From Mycobacterium nebraskense (GTDB lineage: Bacteria; Actinomycetota; Actinomycetes; Mycobacteriales; Mycobacteriaceae), in the NCBI RefSeq assembly GCF_002102255.1, contig NZ_LQPH01000051.1:1-60775 (forward strand): a stretch of 60,775 nucleotides of DNA. Direction: 5' to 3'. How positions within the stretch are numbered: the stretch's first letter is position 1; each line of letters starts with the position of its first letter. The position numbers and the translations under genes were made by a program. The notes below the pieces were generated by a model. It saw only the letters and a program-made list of their open reading frames with translations, had not been told where the DNA came from and ran no database searches. Of the stretch, positions 51,059 through 59,642 are shown piece after piece.

Positions 51059-51961
51059 GTGACGACACTGAACACGCGCCGCAATGGCGCAGGGCTTGCG
51101 CAGCGATCCGACGTCAAGGTTCATCCCGTCGACGAGCACTTCGGCGGCCAGGGCGCGCTGTCGATGCCCGCTGTCGAGTCAGACTCACTCGGGTCCGAAA
51201 CACTGAACGCACCACCTGCGCAGTGGGATGCGGCCGGTGAAGACGAGATGCGCACGTTGCGGTTGGTTCGCCGTAGCCGCACCGCAGCGGTGTGGCTGAC
51301 GGTGGGTATCGCGACCATCAGCTTCGTCTTGTCGTTCACCTCGTTGCGGAATTTAGCGGCGATGTCGGCGTGGCCCGGGTGGCCGTCGTGGCTGTGGCCG
51401 TTGATCCTTGATGGCCTGATCATCCTTGCGACGCTGGGGATTGTGTCGTTTGCGCCCTACCGTGAGCAGTTTTGGAACCGTGTTTTTCTGTGGGCGGTGC
51501 TCGGGGTAGCGGCTTTGGTGAGTGTGGGCGGCAATGCTTTGCACGCGTGGTTATTCACCGGGCAGCTGGCGCCGTGGATGCGTTGGGGTGCCGCGGGTTT
51601 GGCGTGTGTGCCACCGGTAGCGCTGATGGTCACGACGCATATCTTGGGGACCTTGTGGCGATTTCATCCCGCACCGCCGCCCGATGCGCGCTCGCAGTTG
51701 CGCGAGCGCGCGCTGGCGCTGGCGGTGGAGCGAATGGACCGCTGGGAAGCTGCTGCGGGCAAGCTGCATGAAGAAGGTTATTGCCCGAGCGTGCCTACCG
51801 ACAAGTTGGCGCAGGTGCTGCGGTACTTGTACGAATCTCGGCCTGCGTTATCGCTGCGCGCGATCGGGGCCAAGCCGGAGGTGGGTTTACATCACGACAC
51901 GGTCAGCAAGATTCGCGATGCCGCTGCAAGCGCGCTGGGCATGACGGTCGGCGACCAGTAA
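51059..51961 (+). CDS. DUF2637-type membrane protein
   Basis: 300 residues from the GTG at 51059 (GAAGGGA upstream). Four TM helices between about residues 75 and 200 (VWLTVGIATISFVLSFTSLR, WLWPLILDGLIILATLGIVS, FLWAVLGVAALVSVGGNALH, GLACVPPVALMVTTHILGTL) match the DUF2637 topology. A cytoplasmic C-terminus follows with an HTH-like end (EVGLHHDTVSKIRDAAASAL). DUF2637 proteins are a common part of actinobacterial plasmids and integrative elements, often near transfer/spread genes; exact role unknown. Confidence 0.8.
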   Translation: MTTLNTRRNGAGLAQRSDVKVHPVDEHFGGQGALSMPAVESDSLGSETLNAPPAQWDAAGEDEMRTLRLVRRSRTAAVWLTVGIATISFVLSFTSLRNLAAMSAWPGWPSWLWPLILDGLIILATLGIVSFAPYREQFWNRVFLWAVLGVAALVSVGGNALHAWLFTGQLAPWMRWGAAGLACVPPVALMVTTHILGTLWRFHPAPPPDARSQLRERALALAVERMDRWEAAAGKLHEEGYCPSVPTDKLAQVLRYLYESRPALSLRAIGAKPEVGLHHDTVSKIRDAAASALGMTVGDQ

Positions 51962-52097
51962 GACCGCAACGAACACCGCCGACATGCTGATGCTCGTCGG
52001 GCCAGGGAAATCGGTGAGGCGCGACCGTCGCATAGTGCCAGCACACGGCGGTAGCGTTTTTCCAACAACCTGCGGTTAGAGGGGATTTGGGCAAGCC

Positions 52098-53675
52098 ATG
52101 GGCTTTCTTGATGACGTCTTGGATGACCTGTTTGATGACCTTTCGGGGATCTTCGGCGGCGATGACGACGGTGGTGGCGACGGTGAGAGCGACTGGCCCG
52201 CCCAGCAGCCGGTACCCGCGACGTTTCCGCCGGGCGCGCCAGGGTGGGGGCCTGCTCCTCAGGCGCCGGGCGCGCCGGGGTGGGGGCCTGCTCCTCAACC
52301 CCCGGGTGGGCCCAGCGGGCTGCAGCAGGGTGCCGGGCAAGCGGGAACGACCTACCAGCAGGCCAGCGGCGCGGTCAACCAGACCGATGAGAAGCTAGCC
52401 GATTTGCTCAAGCAGATATTCGCGGCCAACGACGACAATCGCTCACGGATTAGCGGCATCATCGCCAGCATCGAGACAGCGCGCAAGGCGCTGACGTCCA
52501 ACCCGCAAACCGCCGGTGACCCACATGCGATGGCCTTGTTTAACCAGTTCTTGGACGGCCAGCTCGCCCAGATTCAACAGATTCTTGACAGTTCGAAGGT
52601 GGACAGCAAAAAGCAAGCCGAGTTGCTTGCCGCCCTGGGTGAGGAGTACCGCGGTACCGCTGGGGGCGACCCGAAGAAGAAGGGCAAGGGCGACAGTAAC
52701 GGCGCCGGCGGCGGTGATGGTGGAGGCGATACCAGCGGCGGTAGTGACGGCGGCGACGGTGACGGCGGCGGCGGCGGTGGCGGTGACGGCGATGGGGGAG
52801 CCGGGGCTGGCGGAACCACTACAGGTGGCGGTGCTGGTGGGGGGTTGACTGATCCGCTGGCTGGACTCGGTGGCGCGGGGATGGGTGATCCGCTGTCGAT
52901 GCTGGGCCCGGCGATGGCGGGGCTGGGGGGTATTCCTGGCGCGCTGGGCGGGGCCGCGGGGTCGTTGCCGATGGATGCGCTGGGCGCGATGGGCCCGCTG
53001 GCAAGTCAGTTGGCCGGCCAGGGCGGCGGTGACGGGTTCAAAGACACTGACGCCCACGACCACGGCAAGTCAGACGACTTCCAAGACGCCTCGCATGGCA
53101 AAGGGGACGGCGACGGCGGCAAGAACTCTGACGCGACGTCGGGCAAGGACGACACCAGCGACAAGGGCGAGAAGAACGGCACGACCCAGCCAGCGGGCAC
53201 GACTGCGCCGCAGCCCAGCGGCCAGCCCGCCCCGCCCGCGGCGGTGCCCGCCAGCGTCGGTGGCGAGCCGAGCCGGGTAGTCCAGATGCCCGACGGTTCC
53301 CCGGTGACGGCTTCCACTGTCCAGCACGCCGCCGCAGTGCGGGCGGTGTTGAACGGGGCGACGGTCGCCGATGGGTGGAAGCAGGCCCATGTGGAGTTGC
53401 CTCCGCCGGGGACCCCGGTGACCGCGCCGGCAGATCCGAGCCATTTGGTACCCGGTCAAATCGCCCAATTCACGAGTCGCGACCCGGTGATGTACATGGG
53501 TAATGGCAAAATCTGGCTTGATGGGCAGCTGCAACCGCAAAGCGCACTGCCTACGGGAGATTTTCTGGGCTGGGTCGATCCGCCTCAGCTCACCGGGACG
53601 ACACCGGTCCCGACCGTGCCGGGTGCGCCAGCACCGGCCGGTCAGCCGGGGATCACGAACACCAGCGGTAGCTAG
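52098..53675 (+). CDS. DUF4226-type ESX-associated protein with acidic N-terminus
   Basis: 525 residues. Acidic start (GFLDDVLDDLFDDLSGIFGG), two imperfect GAPGWGPAP repeats, a helical domain (AGTTYQQASGAVNQTDEKLA, MALFNQFLDGQLAQIQQILD), then about 100 residues of Gly/Asp low complexity. The C-terminal domain (MYMGNGKIWLDGQLQPQSAL, PTGDFLGWVDPP) is like those of mycobacterial DUF4226 proteins such as Rv2082/Rv3899c as I recall them. It opens a five-gene operon of ESX-type proteins. Predicted type VII substrate. Confidence 0.7.
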   Translation: MGFLDDVLDDLFDDLSGIFGGDDDGGGDGESDWPAQQPVPATFPPGAPGWGPAPQAPGAPGWGPAPQPPGGPSGLQQGAGQAGTTYQQASGAVNQTDEKLADLLKQIFAANDDNRSRISGIIASIETARKALTSNPQTAGDPHAMALFNQFLDGQLAQIQQILDSSKVDSKKQAELLAALGEEYRGTAGGDPKKKGKGDSNGAGGGDGGGDTSGGSDGGDGDGGGGGGGDGDGGAGAGGTTTGGGAGGGLTDPLAGLGGAGMGDPLSMLGPAMAGLGGIPGALGGAAGSLPMDALGAMGPLASQLAGQGGGDGFKDTDAHDHGKSDDFQDASHGKGDGDGGKNSDATSGKDDTSDKGEKNGTTQPAGTTAPQPSGQPAPPAAVPASVGGEPSRVVQMPDGSPVTASTVQHAAAVRAVLNGATVADGWKQAHVELPPPGTPVTAPADPSHLVPGQIAQFTSRDPVMYMGNGKIWLDGQLQPQSALPTGDFLGWVDPPQLTGTTPVPTVPGAPAPAGQPGITNTSGS

Positions 53676-53702
53676 ATGTGGGCCAACGATGCGGGAGTCG
53701 CG

Positions 53703-54008
53703 GTGACCGACGAGCAGCAGGAAGTACTTCCCACTGTCGCTGAATGGTCCGCCGATGGCGCGTTGATGGTCGAGCTGGATTGGCAGGGTCAGGGGTTGCG
53801 GGTCCAGCTCGAGCCCGAGGTGATGCGATCGTGGACCGCTGACATGCTGGCGGATCGGATTGTGCGGCTGCACCGGCTGGCGTTGATGCGAGCACGCGCC
53901 GAACAGCGCATGCGCATCATTGAGGACAGCGGTGCTGCCCTGCCGACCACGCCGGGCTGGCCGAGTTTGACCGACGTCGAAGAATATCGGCGAACCATCG
54001 ATTTTTAA
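53703..54008 (+). CDS. Small ESX-operon protein
   Basis: 101 residues from the GTG at 53703 (GGGAG 5 nt upstream); an ATG at 53676, right after the previous stop, adds 9 residues. A beta-rich first half (GALMVELDWQGQGLRVQLEP) and helical second half (ADRIVRLHRLALMRARAEQR). It resembles the small YbaB-like/EspL-type chaperone proteins found in ESX-associated operons, but the match is only by size and layout. Confidence 0.55.
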   Translation: MTDEQQEVLPTVAEWSADGALMVELDWQGQGLRVQLEPEVMRSWTADMLADRIVRLHRLALMRARAEQRMRIIEDSGAALPTTPGWPSLTDVEEYRRTIDF

Positions 54009-54081
54009 TTCGTGACCGATGCGCAGGCCGTTGAGCCGTTGTTAGGCTTAGCAAATAGCCAAGTTCTATGGGAGGTGTGCG

Positions 54082-54387
54082 GTGGCCGGCGACGACGTGA
54101 AGCTGGATTTCGATGAGTGGGACCAGCACGCGCAGTGGTGGGATCAAGAGGCGCCGCGGGTGCGCGAGCGCCTGACCGTCGATCCCGGCACCGCCGAAAG
54201 CATGGGTCAACGCTTCGGCGACATTGGGTGGGAAGTTCGTGAGGCGTTGAACGAGACGCTGCAGGCGCGGTCAGCGGCGGGCCGGTCGCTGGGGCAGTAT
54301 TGCGAGGGTGTGGCTGGCCATATTCGGTCGAGCATTTCTTCTTACCAGCAGACCGAAGAGGCCAGCCAGCAAATTTTGAAGACGTAA
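54082..54387 (+). CDS. EspC-like / WXG100-type protein
   Basis: 101 residues from the GTG at 54082 (GGAGG upstream). A helix-turn-helix hairpin: EWDQHAQWWDQEAPRVRERL, then a central turn and LGQYCEGVAGHIRSSISSYQ with a final QTEEASQQIL. This fits DUF2580/EspC-type type VII secretion targets, with a Y-x3-E/D-like signal (SSYQQTEEA). It lies directly upstream of its larger PE/PPE-like partner. Confidence 0.7.
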   Translation: MAGDDVKLDFDEWDQHAQWWDQEAPRVRERLTVDPGTAESMGQRFGDIGWEVREALNETLQARSAAGRSLGQYCEGVAGHIRSSISSYQQTEEASQQILKT

Positions 54388-54402
54388 CTCGAAGGCTACT
54401 TG

Positions 54403-56109
54403 GTGGCGGATTCAGTACGCGTCGATACCGAGGTCGTGCGGGCGGCAGGCCGGCAGGCCGAGGCCGCTGGTGGCGCCGCAACGCCGGGCTCGAATCATGT
54501 ACAGCCCAGCGCTGCCGACATGGTGTCGGTGGGCGCGAGCACGCGTTTCACCGCCCAGGTGAGTTTGGCGCGCAAATACACGGCAATGGCCAATGTGTTG
54601 GCGCGCCAGTTCGGGGTGAAGCTGGATGCCAGCGCCTCGGCCTACGACGAGCAGGAAGTGCGCTCGGCCGCGACGCTGGGACGCGGCGGTGGTGCGGCCG
54701 CGGCCGTGCCGGCCGGGTACACCGGCGCGCCGGGTCATGTGGTGCCGGCGGATCTCGTGACGGGCGGGCTGGGCACGGATCTGCCCGCCGGTGAGGTGCC
54801 GGCGAGCCCGCGTGACGTCGCTCGTTTGATCGAGACCGGTCGCGCCGGCACGGGCAAAAAGACGTGGGAGGCCGTGGAGACCAGCCTGCGCTCGGAGGCT
54901 AAGCAGCTCGACGACGCCGCCGATAAACTCGGCCAAGCGATCGGCACCACCGGTAACGGCTGGCAGGCCCAGTCCGCCGATGCGGCCACGACCCGGATGC
55001 GCGCGTTGCAAACCTGGTATCAGGGTCACGCCAAGTATGTGCAGGGCCTGGCTGATCAGGCCAAGGCTCATGTGCAGAACTTCTCCAAAGCGCTCACCGA
55101 TGTCCCGCCGTATCGCCACGTGCTTGACGCGGAGCGCGAGCTCAAGGCGGCGCTGCAGTCCAATGCGCGCACCGGTGGCGCCCAACGGGTGGCCGTCGTC
55201 AAGGCGCAGGTCAAGGTCAGCAAGCTCTATCAGGCTTCGACGACGGGGTTTAGCACCTATACCTTTGCCGAAGCGGCACCGAGTAACCCGAAGATGCCTG
55301 TGCCGCCGCCGGATGCTCCCACTTCGACTGTGCCCCCTGCTGTTCCACCTGCTGGTCCCGGCGATGGCCCGGTGGGGCCGCCGCAGCCGCAGCACTCGCC
55401 CAAAGGCGCGCCCTTGCAGCCGGTGCAGGGCGGTCCAGGTGTCGGTGAGAATCTGACTGCCGGGCCGACGTGGCCGCCTGGGGCCGTTGATCCCAGCGGC
55501 CCGGCTAATCCGCTGGCGGATGCGCTGCCGCAGACGGCCGGGGGCCTGCCCTCGGAAGTCGTTCCCGGCATCATCGGTGGCGTGGTCGGCGGCTTGGGTG
55601 GCTTGCTCGGTGGCCTGGCCGCAGCGCCGCAAAAGGCGCTGCAGGGTTTGGAGCAGGCGGCCGGGCCGATGATGAGTGGCTTGGGTCAGCATCCGCAAGG
55701 CGGTGAGCCGCAGCACGGCGGGGAGCAGTCGCCGCAATCCCCAGAGCCTCCGGCAGGTGATCTACCTTCTCCCGGGGATCTCGGCGCCGGTGGCGGCGGA
55801 GGCGACACAGAGCCGGCGGGTGGGGGAGACATGCCACTGGCCGCGCCTACCGAGGTGGCGTCCGCACCGCCGGCGGCCGCACCCGCCTCTGCGCCCTCGG
55901 CGCCGACACCGGCGGAGGCGCCTGCACCGGCGATGGGCGCAGTGGGTCCGATGATGCCGCCCATGCGGGGAACCGGGGAGGGCGCCGGCCCGAACAACAA
56001 GCAGCTCTACCAGGAACGCAAGTTGAAAGTGGTGGCGCCGGCCAACAGTGAGCCGGTGAAGAACCGTCGAGAAGGCCGCGCTAAACCCACTGATCGGAAG
56101 AACCCGTGA
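54403..56109 (+). CDS. EspB-like PE/PPE-fold ESX secretion protein
   Basis: 568 residues from the GTG at 54403 (TTG at 54400 is an alternative). The N-terminus is PE-like (VRVDTEVVRAAGRQAEAAGG, YTAMANVLARQFGVKLDASA). A PPE-like helical domain (WEAVETSLRSEAKQLDDAAD, GTTGNGWQAQSADAATTRMR, YVQGLADQAKAHVQNFSKAL) contains the WQA-type turn of ESX partners. The last 280 residues are Pro/Gly-rich, ending in a basic tail. The layout, a PE-like plus PPE-like core and disordered tail, resembles EspB. It is not supported by any ESX machinery in this window. Confidence 0.7.
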   Translation: MADSVRVDTEVVRAAGRQAEAAGGAATPGSNHVQPSAADMVSVGASTRFTAQVSLARKYTAMANVLARQFGVKLDASASAYDEQEVRSAATLGRGGGAAAAVPAGYTGAPGHVVPADLVTGGLGTDLPAGEVPASPRDVARLIETGRAGTGKKTWEAVETSLRSEAKQLDDAADKLGQAIGTTGNGWQAQSADAATTRMRALQTWYQGHAKYVQGLADQAKAHVQNFSKALTDVPPYRHVLDAERELKAALQSNARTGGAQRVAVVKAQVKVSKLYQASTTGFSTYTFAEAAPSNPKMPVPPPDAPTSTVPPAVPPAGPGDGPVGPPQPQHSPKGAPLQPVQGGPGVGENLTAGPTWPPGAVDPSGPANPLADALPQTAGGLPSEVVPGIIGGVVGGLGGLLGGLAAAPQKALQGLEQAAGPMMSGLGQHPQGGEPQHGGEQSPQSPEPPAGDLPSPGDLGAGGGGGDTEPAGGGDMPLAAPTEVASAPPAAAPASAPSAPTPAEAPAPAMGAVGPMMPPMRGTGEGAGPNNKQLYQERKLKVVAPANSEPVKNRREGRAKPTDRKNP

Positions 56110-56447
56110 GCACACCGCAGGAACGAATCGCCGCCGTCGACCAGGGGCTGCGCGTAACGCGGGCGCTGGTGGCCGAACTCAACGCCGCCGCGCACAACAT
56201 GCGAGAACAGGACCCGATCAGCGACGTAGTGATGCCGACGTTCGACGGGGACGGGTATCTGTGCGATCTGTTCATCGCGCCGACCGCGCTGGCCGATTAC
56301 ACCTACACGGGCCTGGAAGATTTGATCACCGAAGTGCTCAGCGAGGGCACGCAAAGACTGCGTGAGGTGGCTCAGGCCGCGATTGACCGGTACTGGGGGC
56401 CGGAATCGTCCTGGCATGAACTCAAGGTGCTGCGCGACGAATGGTGA
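56106..56447 (+). CDS. Small ESX-operon protein, YbaB/EspL-like
   Basis: 113 residues, GTGA overlap with the previous gene. N-terminal helix (ERIAAVDQGLRVTRALVAEL), a beta sheet (VVMPTFDGDGYLCDLFIAP) and a C-terminal helix (LITEVLSEGTQRLREVAQAA), consistent with a YbaB-like fold. Probably a cytosolic chaperone for the preceding secreted protein. Confidence 0.6.
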   Translation: MSTPQERIAAVDQGLRVTRALVAELNAAAHNMREQDPISDVVMPTFDGDGYLCDLFIAPTALADYTYTGLEDLITEVLSEGTQRLREVAQAAIDRYWGPESSWHELKVLRDEW

Positions 56448-56558
56448 TTCCGGTTGGAAAAACCATGGCGCGCAGAAGAATTGGTGAATGAGGGCGCCGA
56501 GCAGGCGATACCGGCAATGCGAAAAAGCCGATGTATCAACGCCACAACGTCTTCAGGC

Positions 56559-56717
56559 TTAGGTGACGGGCAGCCGTCTGAGAAAACAGCTTGGAATCAT
56601 GGGGGCACTGCCGAGGCAATCGAATGTGTTCTCAGGTGGTCTGTCGACGCGCCCGGATAGCGGTGTGCCGTCGGCGTCGAACACATCTGTCTCGCAGGCA
56701 ATTTCGCGAATAGTCAT
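56559..56717 (-). CDS. Short protein, end of WhiB operon
   Basis: 52 residues (TIREIACETDVFDADGTPLS, GRVDRPPENTFDCLG, then FLRRLPVT). AAGGACT lies about 13 nt upstream of the ATG. The gene follows two others in the same direction with a 58-bp gap. Reads like a small coding sequence but unrecognised. Confidence 0.45.
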   Translation of the reverse strand: MTIREIACETDVFDADGTPLSGRVDRPPENTFDCLGSAPMIPSCFLRRLPVT

Positions 56718-56775
56718 AGTTAGTAGTCCTTAGGGCAAGGGCAGCGGCGGGCCGCGGGCGCGGTCGCTACGGGGT

Positions 56776-57060
56776 TTATCTGTCGACCGCGGCGGGGTGG
56801 GTGTAGAGGTGGGCGATCAGTTCGACCCATCGACAGGCGTCCTCGCGACGTGCTGCCAGTACATGCGCGGGCGGCAGTTGGGTGGCGGTGCACCCGGAGC
56901 TGGCCACCGCCGTGGTCAGGTACAGCCGCCAATAGAGATGGCCGGCGGGTTTGAAGGCTCCGCAAATCACCGACGTGTCGTGGTCCAACACTGTGATGCG
57001 TTCGGTGCCGTTGTCATCGACGCTGGTGACTACGGGGTGCTCTGCAACGACGGAGCTCAT
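56776..57060 (-). CDS. Hypothetical protein in WhiB operon
   Basis: 94 residues: beta-rich N-terminus (VTSVDDNGTERITVLDHDTS, LYWRLYLTTAVASSGC) and a helical end (HVLAARREDACRWVELIAHL). It lies 10 bp downstream of the whiB gene. Not recognised; perhaps a WhiB partner. Confidence 0.6.
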   Translation of the reverse strand: MSSVVAEHPVVTSVDDNGTERITVLDHDTSVICGAFKPAGHLYWRLYLTTAVASSGCTATQLPPAHVLAARREDACRWVELIAHLYTHPAAVDR

Positions 57061-57070
57061 GACATGCCTC

Positions 57071-57508
57071 CTATGCCGCGCCGGCGTGAAAGATCAGCGG
57101 TTCGTCGTCGACATCGTCGGTGTCGTCGGTGTCGTCGAGGTCTGGCAGCGGGGCGACTCGCAGGTCACCGAGTTCGGCTTGGCGGCGCTGCTCGAACTGG
57201 GCGGCCAGCCGCGCATAGACCGGCTTGAGTTCCTTGGGTTGGGCGCCGGGCAGCATGATGCCGCCCCAGATTCCGTGAGTGGCTCCGGTGGCCACGGCGT
57301 TGTAGCCGCAACGGCCGCGGAAGGGGCATTCGGCGCAGCGCTTGATGGCGCGGTGTTTGGCGCGCGGGTCAAAGAAGAGCTCGGGGTCTTCTTGGCAGGC
57401 CACGTGCTGGCTGGTCTGGAAGAGGCGCACATCAGCGCGCATCTGGAAGGACGCAAACGGTCTGGCGTTGGCGCGGGTGTCGGCGGCGGGGGCGAGGTTG
57501 ATCGTCAT
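57071..57508 (-). CDS. WhiB-family transcriptional regulator
   Basis: 145 residues. The four Fe-S ligands are C38 (ACQEDPELFF), C58, C61 and C67 (CAECPFRGRC), followed by the beta-turn GIWGG (79-83). C-terminus is acidic (DLDDTDDTDDVDDEPL) rather than the usual basic AT-hook, which is odd for a DNA-contacting WhiB. It is divergent from the XRE regulator across the TTTTAGCGG operator. Confidence 0.88.
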   Translation of the reverse strand: MTINLAPAADTRANARPFASFQMRADVRLFQTSQHVACQEDPELFFDPRAKHRAIKRCAECPFRGRCGYNAVATGATHGIWGGIMLPGAQPKELKPVYARLAAQFEQRRQAELGDLRVAPLPDLDDTDDTDDVDDEPLIFHAGAA

Positions 57509-57589
57509 TGGAGGCGTCCTTCCCTTGGTAGGTGCTGGGCTTCTTCACTGAGGCGGTACGCCCGTGAATTACCGATAATCTAACAGAGT

Positions 57590-57621
57590 TTTTAGCGGTT
57601 TTAGCGGTTTAACCGCTAAAA
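57590..57621. promoter_or_regulatory. TTTTAGCGGTT operator palindrome
   Basis: A perfect 11-bp dyad, TTTTAGCGGTT and AACCGCTAAAA around a single T (57599-57621), overlaps another TTTTAGCGGTT half-site at 57590-57600. A third half-site TTTTAGCGG is at 57753-57761, just upstream of the XRE gene. It sits between whiB and the XRE gene, whose product is the likely ligand. Confidence 0.7.
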
Positions 57622-57805
57622 TTCTGGGATGGGTACCCGCACGTGCGCTCGCAGCGAGCACCAGCACACGGTGTCACCGCATGTCAGACCGTGTTTCATG
57701 GTTGAGCCGGCGCTGCTCAACGCATCGGCGACCCAAACCGCTGAATCACCTGTTTTAGCGGCGCGGATGGGGAAATCTGGCGGTTTGTCGGGCAAGATAC
57801 GGGTC

Positions 57806-58321
57806 ATGTCCTGGGAGCAGCTCGCCGACGAAGTTCGACTTCGCCGCAAACAACTGAAGCTGACCCAGCCCGACGTCGCCGAACGCGCCGGCATGTCGGT
57901 AGCCACCGTGCGTGCGGTGGAAACCAACCGCTCAGGCCGACTCACCCGCCGGCTACGCCGAGCCCTAGAGCGTGCGCTGGAATGGCAGGACGGCAGCGTC
58001 GACGCCGTCTTAGGCGGCAACGCGCCTCGAGCGGTCACTACCGCCGGCACCATCGCCGTGCCACCGGCCGTCAGCGCGGACACCGCGAGGGCCGCCGCCG
58101 AACGATTCGCTGTCGCTCATCGACTGGTCAAAATGCGCCATGCGTTCCTCGAGCATCGCGACCACATGTCCGAGGCCGCCCGCGCCGCGATGGATGACGA
58201 ATTCAGCACGGCCTCACGCGAAACCGAGGAGGCGCTGATCTGGATGCTGCCCTGGCTCGCCGATGCCGAGCGCACCGAAGCGATCCGACTTTTAGCCGAA
58301 CTCAGAGAGATCCGCCCGTGA
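57806..58321 (+). CDS. XRE-family HTH regulator
   Basis: 171 residues from the ATG at 57806; in-frame starts at 57629 and 57767 exist, but the first two lie before or at operator half-sites. The HTH is VRLRRKQLKLTQPDVAERAG, MSVATVRAVETNRSGR. The rest is helical (DTARAAAERFAVAHRLVKMR). It probably binds the TTTTAGCGGTT palindrome and represses both its own operon and whiB. Its last base pairs overlap the next gene (GTGA). Confidence 0.8.
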   Translation: MSWEQLADEVRLRRKQLKLTQPDVAERAGMSVATVRAVETNRSGRLTRRLRRALERALEWQDGSVDAVLGGNAPRAVTTAGTIAVPPAVSADTARAAAERFAVAHRLVKMRHAFLEHRDHMSEAARAAMDDEFSTASRETEEALIWMLPWLADAERTEAIRLLAELREIRP

Positions 58322-59379
58322 GTCGTCGACGCGGAGCGGCACCATGGGCGGCCACCAGCATGCCTATCATCCGGCGGCAGTGGTGCTATGCCATGGAGGC
58401 CGCCGCGGATCTGACATTTGAGGAGTACCGCAACGCATTGCCGCCCGGCGCTCCACCTGAGCGCGTCGCGCAAATGAGGAAGATCGAGCGGCTTATAGAT
58501 AAGTTCGCCGCCACTGCCGACACGATACGAACCGAAGCGGCGGCGCTACGTACCGCCGAGCTGTACTGGGTCTCACGCGACATGGTCGACGTGGTGCTCG
58601 AAGCGTCAAAGTCGTTGCCGGAGTGGACACCTGAGGCGGCAATGCCAGCCGCGACCGGCCTTTTATGTTGGGCGAAATCCGCCGACACCGTCTCTAGTGG
58701 TGTGCCCACCCAAGAGGCGGTCGAAATGGACCTCAACAGGCCTGGAGTCACCGCGCGCCCCCTTGACCGCGAGGTCGCGACGATCATCGACATTCCCTGG
58801 GACGCGGTCTGGTGGTGGCGAAGGCCAGATGGGCTGTTGCAGCTCACGCCAGCCTCACGCGCTGAGCAGAACGCCGCCGTGCTGCGCATGGCCAACACGA
58901 GCTCGCCGCTATGGGGCGCTCACACCATCATGATTCGGCCCGATGTGCCGCGCACCGGGGAAGCCAACGGTGGAGAAAGCGCGTACCCGTTCATCAGCGC
59001 CCTGGGCGCGGCCTGGCTGCTCATGGGCCAAACCAACATCGCCGAGACACGAACAATCGGCCCGACTCCCGAGCCGCGCCCGCGGCCCGACCCAACTGCA
59101 GGCACCGATACGGCGGCCCCGGTGCCGCCGCGGCCTTCCCTGGTAACCATCGTCGACATACTGCGCGCCCAAAGACAGTCGCGGGCGGCGGACTCGGGCC
59201 GAACCTATAGCCATCGGTTCCCGGTGTCTGGACACTGGCGCCAGCAGGCTTGCGGGCCGGGGCTCTCGCAACGAAAACCACGCTATATAGGCGACTACCT
59301 GAAGGGCCCGGCCGACGCCCCGCTGATCGCCCCGAAAACCCGAGTACATGTGCTTCGCGGAAAACGAGGAGCCCGCTAG
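58318..59379 (+). CDS. Hypothetical protein coupled to XRE regulator
   Basis: 353 residues, GTG start overlapping the upstream stop. An N-terminal helical region (ADLTFEEYRNALPPGAPPER, MRKIERLIDKFAATADTIRT), a middle domain (WDAVWWWRRPDGLLQLTPAS), a Pro-rich linker and a C-terminus RFPVSGHWRQQACGPGLSQR, KPRYIGDYLKGPADAPLI. The last motif (GHWR...YIxxYLKGP) is a recurring tail in actinobacterial plasmid/phage proteins of unknown role. Confidence 0.65.
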   Translation: MSRRRGAAPWAATSMPIIRRQWCYAMEAAADLTFEEYRNALPPGAPPERVAQMRKIERLIDKFAATADTIRTEAAALRTAELYWVSRDMVDVVLEASKSLPEWTPEAAMPAATGLLCWAKSADTVSSGVPTQEAVEMDLNRPGVTARPLDREVATIIDIPWDAVWWWRRPDGLLQLTPASRAEQNAAVLRMANTSSPLWGAHTIMIRPDVPRTGEANGGESAYPFISALGAAWLLMGQTNIAETRTIGPTPEPRPRPDPTAGTDTAAPVPPRPSLVTIVDILRAQRQSRAADSGRTYSHRFPVSGHWRQQACGPGLSQRKPRYIGDYLKGPADAPLIAPKTRVHVLRGKRGAR

Positions 59380-59416
59380 TCGGCGGGCTATGTCACATCG
59401 AAAAGGTACGGTGCGG

Positions 59417-59642
59417 TCAGTGTCAGGGTGAGGTCGCCGCTTGTTGCGGTGGTTGGATCCTGATCATCTGGTGTCTGGCTCTTACGGTGAGTGCCGTCTT
59501 TGGATTGGCGTCCATGCGTTTTGTCGGCACCAGGTGTGAAGGACCGGCCGGCGTGACTTGATAGGAGCGTGGCATCGCCCCCACTGAGATGTGTCCGCCG
59601 ACCGGCCCAACCGTCACCTCACAGTGAATGGAGGCAACCACC
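59417..59642 (+). ncRNA. Putative IS110 bridge RNA region, copy 2
   Basis: 5' noncoding end of the element. The variable 24-nt patch is at 59481-59504. It contains TTACGGTGA (59482-59490), which matches TACGGTG in the left flank of both copies and all nine bases in the flank of copy 1. This supports the patch being a target guide. Confidence 0.5.

Noticed and set aside
54412..55737. 441-codon minus-strand ORF antisense to the EspB-like gene
   Set aside because: Arg/His-rich antisense shadow; the plus-strand gene has recognisable domains and a ribosome-binding site.
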